Source: Undaria pinnatifida (lineage: Eukaryota > Sar > Phaeophyceae > Laminariales > Alariaceae). Taken from it: a DNA stretch of 64,000 bases. The position numbers were made by a program, and so were the translations under genes. Location of the stretch: the NCBI GenBank assembly GCA_012845835.1, contig JABAKD010000028.1, positions 689,501 to 753,500 on the forward strand, read 5' to 3'. Shown here one piece after another: positions 12,201 through 21,400 of the stretch. The notes under the pieces are model-generated. The model saw nothing but the letters and a program-made list of their open reading frames with translations. It did not search any database and had not been told where the DNA came from. Every line of letters begins with the position of its first letter. Within the stretch, counting starts at the first letter, position 1.

Positions 12201-15200
12201 GGGGCTGTTTGCATGTATGTCTTCGAGGTATGGCTTATGGTTGGAGGGTCGACTCACTGCAGGGTTGGCCTGAGGTTTTGCTTGGTCGAGGAGTGGTGAC
12301 CGTGCAAAGCCTGTCCTTGCCTTGCCTTTCCTTGCCTTGCCTTTCCTTGTCTCGCCGTGCTTTTTTTCCTCTCTCCCTCCCTCCTCCTCTCCTATCCCTC
12401 CCCCCCCCCCCCTCATATATCTCTCTCTCTCCCCCCCTTTGTTCATCCTTAATTTTGTTAATCTTCCTCCTCTTCCTTTCCTCGCCACCAACCGGGCCCT
12501 GCACCTCCAGACCTCGGTTGTCGAGCGGATCATAGATGCCAAAATTCAGGCGGAAAAGGAACGGGTGCTGGTTAAGGAGGAAGAGCTGGCGCGCGCCGCC
12601 ACCGCCGCCGGGGCCTCCCCCACCTCCACCCCCGCCACCGATGCTGCTGAGGGTAACGCTACCGCTAGCCCATCAGCGGCGGCGGCGGGGGGTGGGGCTG
12701 CGGGGAAACGCAGACGCTGCGGTAACTGTGTGGGGTGCCGAGCGAAGTCGTGTGACCATTGCAAGTGAGTGGGTGGCCGCTGGGGGGGGGGGGGTAGGGC
12801 AGGGGGGGGGGGGGGGGGGGGGTACTTGTTTGTTGCTTGCCTCAGTCATTTGCCCACGAACCCCTTTCGAGGCGGAGCGCCATTTCTACTCCTAATAAAG
12901 GAGGAAGGGGGGGGGGCGCCATGTATGTTTATTTTTCCGTTGGGGAGTGTTTTGTCATGTATTATGGTGTTGGTTCTGTTTGTTTGTTTTTTTCCGTTTT
13001 GGTTGGTGGTTTGGTTTGGTTTGCCTGTACTAAACGGTTGTTGGATGACCTGGGCCTGAGGAGCTTGCGCGTACGCGTCGTAATTGGGGTCTGTAAATAT
13101 GCGGTCGGCCGTTGTTATCCTTGCCCGCTGCAGGTATTGTCTCGACTCCAAGAAGAAGAACGGACCTAACAAGCTGAAGCAACTGTGCATCAAGCGAAGA
13201 TGCCGTAACATTCCAGGGGACGCCATTGACTGGGCGGTGAGGATAAGGATTGGTTGATGGGTCTGCATCGATTGCTCCCTGCTACTGCTAGTATTGCTCC
13301 TACTGCTACTGTATGCTGCTGCTACTGTTGCTACTGTTGCTACTGCTGCTACTGCTGCTGTTGCTACTACCACTACTACTACATCTACATCTACTAATAC
13401 CACCACTACTACTACTACTACTACTGTATTGTCTAATACTGCAGATGCTTCGTATTGTGCTGACGTGGTTGTTTCCACAGATATATGTTTTGACGCTTCG
13501 TATTATTTATTTGTTTTTCTGATTTTTTGTCATCGTGCTACCCCTTTCTCGCCTCCGAGAACAGGACGCTGTTTCCTCAGACCGCGATTACAGGCATTAC
13601 CTGCCGGAGTTGGAATGCGAGTATTGCTTCAAGCGGGAAAAGGAGTTGTGCAGCCCACTGGTTGTTGACCTCAGCGCGGAGGAGGCGGAGGAGTTCCTCA
13701 AGCACCAGGAGGCGGTGAGAGCTTTTCCCTACGAATGTGGTTGTTGCTACTGCTGTTGTTGTATTGGTAATGATGTTGATATTTGTGGTGTTAGTGCTAC
13801 TGCTATCATGCTCCCGCTGTTTGTTGTTTGTCCTCTTCGTTGCTGTTGTTGCTGTTGTTGCATCTTGCACTGCTGTAAACTATGATTAGACCCCCAAGCA
13901 CAGCTTACAAGAATTTAGCCTCCTCAACTCCCCCCCCCCTACCTCCCCCACCTTCCTTCTCTTCCCGTTTTCGTCACCATTATCATCGCCATCGTCTACC
14001 CGACTCGCGCAATGTTTTCGTGTCTTGTTTTTTTTGCTGGTGTTGTTTTGCGCGTGTAATGTTTTCTTTCTTGTTTTTATTTCCTGTTGTCTTTTGCTTT
14101 TTTGCTGTTTTTTTGTGACTTTAATTTAAGGAATTCCATGGTAACGGAGGTGGTTCGGAGGGTGCACACCGCAAGGTTAGGTTCCCGCGGTTCCACAGAG
14201 CGAGGCACGGCGGCAGCGGAGGGGGTGGAGGGGGGACGAAAGGGCAGGGGCCCACCGTCCACGTGACCTGCGCGCAGAACATGTTCAAGGCGCGGGCGGA
14301 GCGAGCACAGGTGCGCGCATTGTTGCGTTTGTAGCGTGTTTGCGAAACACCAACTTTTGGTTGAGTGGGAGTTGGTTAGGGAAACGTATGCAATTTTGTA
14401 TTGAAACTGTCGAACGTTACAATCGAAGGCCAACCCAGCCTTTGAAAAAATGGCGAAAAATTAGGTTAGAAGTATAGACTATGCCTTTTTCTTGCCGTTT
14501 TTTTTTTTTTTGTTCCAACCCGATTTTGTTCGTGGGTTGGTTGACCTTGGATTATACCTGGTATGACGTTCGTCGGTCTTTGAATTGTGGTGACGTGCGA
14601 CGGTTTTATTACTATTCTTATATTTTTCCAACCCAAAAAAAATCGGAAGTCGCAAACACCCCTTGTGTCGTTTGTTGAGTGGGGCCATTTTTTTGCAGCG
14701 GCGCAAGGATTAATCCGTGTTAGAACCGCACCCACGTTTGTTGGGGAAACACTACTTGGGATTAGTGTGGGGTTATTTTTGCAGTATAATAGATAAAGGA
14801 TTAACGTCGCCGAAAGAACGGTCCGACGGAAGCAACATGATGCCGGCATCTTTATCTGCACCAAAACCCCAAAACATTTGGCCGTGCGTCTTTGTGACAG
14901 GATAATGATAGAACCCCCCCCCCCCCACCCGCCCGCGCCGCTTCCCCCGACCCACACAACCACCCTTGCCATCCCCTCCGCCCTCCACCCCCGGATACAG
15001 CACAAACTCCGGGGACTTCGAGAACAAGCGGTTGAAGAGGCGATACGCCTTGGAGGCTACCAAACCCTGCCGCTGGGTCGCGACCGCCACGGGCGCTTCT
15101 ACTACCGCTTCCCGGGAGATTCGCGGCGGGTTTTCGTCAGCCGCGCTTTTAGGGAAGGGGATGAGGGGAGCGAACATGCGCTTGCTGCGAGCGCACGCCT

Positions 15201-15387
15201 CTCTGCTACGGAAACCCCAGCTGATGCTGCTGCTAATGCGACTTGTCCGATGCTTCCTAGACGTCCTCCTACGGAGGACATGGCGGTGTACGAGAATGAT
15301 GGGGACCTTGATTCGCTTGTTGCTTGGTTGAACGAGTCTGGGCAGCGGGAAGGTCCGCTTCGGGCGGCCCTGCTTCGTGCATTCCCT

Positions 15388-15440
<53 letters not shown>

Positions 15441-18400
15441 GCCGCCGCCGACGTCGCCGCGAATAGCAGCGAAGGAAGAGGAGCGAGAGGGGAGGGAGGG
15501 AGGAGAAGGAGGACAAAGTTCTTCTTCCGCTGCTGCTGCTGCTGTAACGAGCGGTGGTGAGGATAAAGCGGGATCGTCGACGGGGGTTTCCACAGACGTA
15601 GCGGAAGGGGGGGATGGGGACGCACTGGGGAGTAAAAAATCAGAGACCGAAGCTGCTACTGCTGCTGCTACAAAGGGGGCGGATAGTGCCTCTGTTGGCG
15701 GTGGTGGTGGCGGTGTTGGGGGGGGCGGGCGGGGACGACGGAGCGTGCGAAAGAACGACGACCGTGGGGTGCTGGCTAAGCCGAGCAGAAACCAGGAGCT
15801 GCCGCGATTACTGCGGGAGGGGATTGTGGAGCTGCGCATCGCGCTTAACCCTCCTGGCGCTAACAACAACGTCCTCATGCCCGCGTCCGAGGCGGTGGTG
15901 GAGTTCGATAACGATGGAGATGTGGACGAGGTGTGTTCCATGGGAAAGGGGGAACGGGCAGGGGGCGTGTACTCATTGCATGCGTTGTCGTAGTTGTATG
16001 GCCATAGTCTCGTATCCCTATAATGACGAGATGGAGTACGTCGGGTTTTCACCAACCAGGCAGGCATGGCGTGCACCAAGCACGGGGGGCTATATGCGCA
16101 TGTATATACTTCGAAGTATGTGTTTACAAGGTACGGTATTATGTTGGGGTTCTGAAGGAGAGGGGGAGGGGGAGGGGGGTACTCATTGTTGCTTGTCTTC
16201 GTCTTTTACCGATGACCACGCATACCTTTCGAGATGGAGCACCAGGGGGGGGGGGATCCGAGGAATCTTCTTATTTTGGCACGTGTATCAGTTGTAGTCG
16301 GGTCACATGATAGCCGCTGCTGGTTTGCTACTGTCGTTGGTAAGAAGACGTAGTAGAGAGCCTCTGCGCGTGGTTTTGTTTTCAGTGTATCTGTTAAACG
16401 TCACTGGTCGTCTTTTTCTCTCTTTCTCATTTTTCTGTTTCTTGTTTTACATTTTGCCTGCTTTGATGAGTCGGTGTGCAGTCCACACCTGCCGCCTACG
16501 TACCTTCCTTCGTCTTTTTTGTGTGTATTTTCCTTCTTAGGTTGGGTTGGTGTGAACTCTCTACCGACCACCTACCTTTCCGTTTGTCGGACCGGACACC
16601 GAACACCTGAATATCTCCTCTGCCCTCTTGTCTGTTTTTGTTTGTTTTTGTTTTCAGGACGATCCGAGTAATGACGGGGCCATCACGTGGTCGAAGAAGT
16701 ACCACGCTGTCAGATTACATGACGCCACCAACGGCGATGTCTTGGTGCCCACCCAGAAGCAGGGGATCAGCGTGGTGTATGAGATCTGGCGCGGTCAGCA
16801 AATGGTGAGTCGCGATGCCGTGATATGATAGTACCGATAGAGAGATAGAGCATGTCGATAGCCAAAACGCTCGATATTTTGCAAGGAACTCCCCCTCACT
16901 CCCCCCTCCCCCCCGCATCGCCTGCCGCCCGAACTCGCTTTCTCACCACCAACCACCGCAACCAACACCAACATCACCACCGCCACAACCACCACCTCCA
17001 CCCCCACCACCTCCACCCCCATTCCCCCGCCTCAGGTCGAGTTTACCCCTTGCCACACACCGTTCGACAAGAACGGGGTCTACTTCTTCATCGTCCCAAA
17101 GTTCCACAGGACGGGGACGTTTCGCCTAGTTTTCCACGTAATGCCTGCCCAGCTCTACAACAACGCCGTTGTATCCGTCGCTCCCCCTGACCCTGGGGTT
17201 TCCGCGACATACGATGCCGGGAAGGGGGCGCCGGCGGCTGTGCCAAGAAGGGCCTTTAACGTCAAGCCGCTCGAGTTTACCGTTCAGGTGAGGTAGGGGG
17301 AGGGGGCGGGGGAGGGGGAGGGGGAGGGGGCGGTGGATACGTGGAAGCCCATCCGCCGGATGGTTGATGGGGCGTGGAATAGAGGACGACTGCTACCGTG
17401 ATTGGCGAAGTCTCTCGCGCATTTCGTCATTTTCGCAATAGTTTCGGGCGCTTTTTTCTTTTTCTCATCTCGCGCCGTTTATGTGACTGTTTTTTTTTCA
17501 TGTTTTGTTATGAATAGTTGTGTCATTTTTGCTTTTTTTGGTCTTGTTTTTGTTTTGTTTTATCTGCTGTTGTAAATGTGTACAACTCTCTCTCATACAC
17601 TCTGTCTCTTCTCTCTCGCGCTCTTGCTCCCCCTTCCATTTATCTCTCCTTTCTTTCTCGCTCTCTCTCTGCTTGTCGCGAGAGCAGGTCAGCCCGCGGT
17701 TCACGTACACAGGAGCCGTGGCGGCCCTGCACAAGCTACGAGCTGTTCATTTCCTCAAGCACCGACACCGTGAGGAAAGGGCCGCGCTGGCCGTCGACCT
17801 CGACCTCCCCTTCGACAGCGAAGAGGTATGACTACTGTTGCTTGTATACCGGTACTACTGTGCCTTTTTAGTGATTACCAGTGCTGTACATTTTTTAGCG
17901 ATTACCAGCTTTGATCGACCAACCTTTTTTTTGCCGATTTAGCGGCTTTTTCGGTTCTCCTACGGACCTTTACCGATTGCTGACTTATCGGTACTTGTCG
18001 GTACCGATTTTTGGGACTGTCGCTGTATGTGTTCATCCCTAACCCCCCCCCCCTCCCCCAACCGCAGGTGGTGTGCTTGAAGGCAGGCCTTCTGACGGTG
18101 CTGAATGCCCTTCCTAAGGGGTCGCTTAAGGAGGGGGGGGCACCGGAACCGATGTCGCCGGGGGGCGGGGATGGGTCAGAGGCAGACGGTGGCGCAGAAC
18201 GCGGTCTAACCGCTGCCTCTTCGGGGTGGACGGCCGCGCTCCGGGACTGTTGGCTTCCGCACGTGGCGTCCGCGACTAGGAGCCAGGTGTGTGAAGCTCA
18301 AAACATCGTGTAGGGAAGTTTTTTTTCATGCCTGATACGTTGGTTCGTTGTTTGGTGCTTCGGTGCTGGAGGAGGTCACTACCGCCGCCGCTGCGGCTGC

Positions 18401-21400
18401 TGTCGCTGTCGCTGTTAACGTCCCCCCATTCCTTTTTTTCCGGTGTTTTTTGCTCGGCTTGTCGTCATATATATACCGGCCTTTCTTAAAAAGTTCGTTC
18501 AATGAGCGCTTCTTTTTTTTCTTTTCGTTTTTTTTTTTTTTCATGTCACTTTTTTGTTGTTGTAATTTTCTCCCACAGATGGGTAAATATGAAGCTTAAG
18601 CTCGCCAAACTCCCAATTCGTGTTGCTCCGCTTTGGGCCCGCAAAGTTTTTTATTCTTACAACGTCTCCGTAATGTCTCCTTCCCGGGTTGCAACTACGC
18701 AGGAACTTATGGAGGCGTTATTGTTGCTGGAATCGTGTCTCGACCCTAAGTGGTTGAAGCCGTGGTATCGGCCAGCCCAGCAGAAGATGCAGTCGACGTC
18801 GTACTTGCTACGGCTGTCGACGCCTGCGGCGGTGGGCCTTCATCTCTTCGCGCTCGACCGCGCCATCCTGTACGATAAGGTACTACTACTACGATAGAGG
18901 TACTCTTAGTACGACAACCACTATTTTTGCACGAGAAGGTGCTGTTACTTCGATAAGGTACTGTTAGTCATAAACGTACGATAAAGTGTTGTTGTTTTAC
19001 GTTAGAAGATGCAGTCGACGTCGTACCTGTATGGGCTGTCGACGCCGGCGGACGGCGGTGGGTCTCTGTCTCTACGCGCTCGACCGCGCTATCCTCCACG
19101 ATAAGACGCTGTCTGTGTTCATTCGATAAAACAAGCTTTTAGACTAGTTTATTGCCACAGACGGTGAGGTATTAATAGTATGTTATGACACCAAGGTGTT
19201 TTTTGTTCGTAATACGATAAGTCATCACATATGCTATAATAAGGTAATATTAATTAAGTCCATAAGGTACTCTTAATGCCGTAAGGTATTATCTATACGA
19301 TGAGGTACTAACTTTAATAGTACGATAAGGTAGTGTTAGTGCGATAAGGTACTATTGGTGCGGTAAAACGTACTGTTAGTACGATAAAGTATTGTTGGTA
19401 CAATAAGGTACTATTGAGTACGATAAGGTATTGAAAGTACGATGTATGGTCTTTTTTCCTTTTTTTTTTACAATAGAAGTTGCAGCCGACGTCGTATTTG
19501 CTAAGTCTATCGACGCCCGCGGCGGTGAACCTCCATCTCTTGGAGCTGAACCCCGCCATTCTCTTACGATAAACTACTGTTAATTGTTGTACGATAGGGT
19601 AGTTTATTGATAGAATAAGGCACTATTGACACAGTGGTACTATCAATACGATGGAGTATGATTCATATTATACGAGAATAAGGTACTGCTAGTTTCAAAC
19701 GACGGGGTGCTATTAGCACGATAATACGCTAAAAATACCTGGATAAGGTACATGAATTCGGTAAGGCACTACTTTGTAAAAAAAAATTAACGACGTCAGC
19801 TGTGAGTTCGACGAATTTCACGAATTTTAGTTATACGTTGGGATAGTATTTCACGATAAGGTACTATTACATGCATACCATAAGGTAGTACGAACACGAA
19901 CCCGCGAATCGTGATGACATTGAAACAAGGAGGCGACGCTAAATGTAGGGAAAACAAGAGGGGGGGTAGGGAGTGGGGGGGGGGGGGGGGGATAGAGTGA
20001 AAGAGCAATGGTGAGAGCGAGAGCGCGAGCGTGTGAGCGAGAATGTGAGAAAAAGAGAGCGAGAGCAAGAGGTAGGTATAGTCAATGAAGACCACCAACC
20101 GCAAATCAACCGGTCCTTCCCCCACCCCTACCCCTCCCTCGTGCCCTCCCCTCCGCCCCGCCCCGCAGGTTTCCACTACGGTCCATCGCGTATCCCGCCT
20201 CCGCAACGGCATCCAACTCCGAGATCGTTCCGGCGGCCCCGCTTCTAACCATAGCGGCGGCGGCAGTGGACCGGGTGCTACCGGCCGGCGCTCTAGAACA
20301 TCCCTTCAAGCCGAGGCGCCTAAGCCGCGCGGCCGGCAGTCTCGGACTAGCCGGGCGGCGGAAGGGAAAGACGGGGGGGGGGTGACTCGATCTACTCCCC
20401 GCCGCGGCAGGCAAAACGCCCTGGAAACCCGAGGGCGCGGCGGGGGCGGGGGCGATCGAGAACTGTCCCCGGCGTCTTGGGAAGAGGACGATGACGACGA
20501 GGAGGAGGATGATGATGGAGGGGAGGAGGAGGACGAGGACGAGGAGGAGGAGGAGGAGTGGGGGGGGGGGCAAGCGCGGAGGAAGGATAGACGCCAGAAG
20601 AAACGGAGTTACCACGAGGACGAGGAGGACGAGGAGGACGAGGACGAGGAGGAGGACGAGGAGGAGGACGAGGAGGAGGACGAGGAGGAAGCGAACGGCG
20701 GGGGAGGGGGGCGACATACCGGTGGACGGCAGGGGCGCCCTTCGGCGACGGATAGCCGGAGGGAGCAAGAACGTGTCAAAAAACGGCGCAAGAAGGTGGA
20801 CGGGGGTGTGGACGGCAGTGGTGGCGGCGGTAATGGTGATGACGTGATGGCCAGTGGCACCTGGACCTGCCCTATCTGCACCGTGAGCAACGTGCTTGAG
20901 AATGACAAGTGCGAGCTTTGTTCGCAACGGCGGCCAGCGTCCGCAATTCCCAGAGGCGCCCGAAAGCGGCAGCGCCAGCCTAGCGCCTTCCCTACGGTAG
21001 TCGACGATGAAGATAGTGCGGGCAGCGAAGGAAGCGGCGACGACGGGGGGGATGAGTCCGGCTCGGATAGCGAGTCGTCGAGCGTTGTGGCGGGGGCGGC
21101 GGCGATGATCGCGTTGGAGGAAGACGAAGGTGGCGGTCGAGGGAGGGGACAAGGACGTGGCTCGGCTTCCCGTAGCGGTGGCGGTGGCGGTAGAGGTGGT
21201 GGTGGCCGTGGTAGTAGTGGTCGCGGCGGTAGTGGTGGCGGAAATGCCCGACGGCGCGCGACAGCATCTTCATCGGGGGACGCGTCGAGGCAGCGACGGA
21301 AAGTCGCCCGCGTTAACTACGCAGAAACAAACGAAGAAGAAGAGAGCGCTAGGCCGTCCGCAGGGCGCGGTGGCGGCGGACGCGGTGGGGGGAGTCGGAG

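Larger units (their letters stand above)
18880..19885 (+). repeat. Minisatellite derived from the exon 22 donor (ACGATAAGGTACT units)
   Basis: The exon 22/intron junction reads TACGATAAG|GTACTACTA. The following kilobase repeats ACGATAAGGTACTRTTAGT-like units, at least fifteen of them recognisable and strongly diverged, so the intron is littered with AAGGTACT donor look-alikes. Two decayed exon copies are embedded in it. Confidence 0.85.

Noticed and set aside
15387-16079. 230-codon minus-strand frame ending in poly-Cys
   Set aside because: Antisense of the CAG run and Gly-rich part of exon 17.
18580-18600. Upstream acceptor for exon 22 (CCCACAG at 18573-18579)
   Set aside because: With the required phase 0 it reads six codons and stops; the acceptor before 18703 keeps the frame.
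20106-21152. 348-codon open frame on the minus strand
   Set aside because: Antisense shadow of the low-complexity Glu/Gly-rich exon 23; no domain and poly-Leu/Ser runs.
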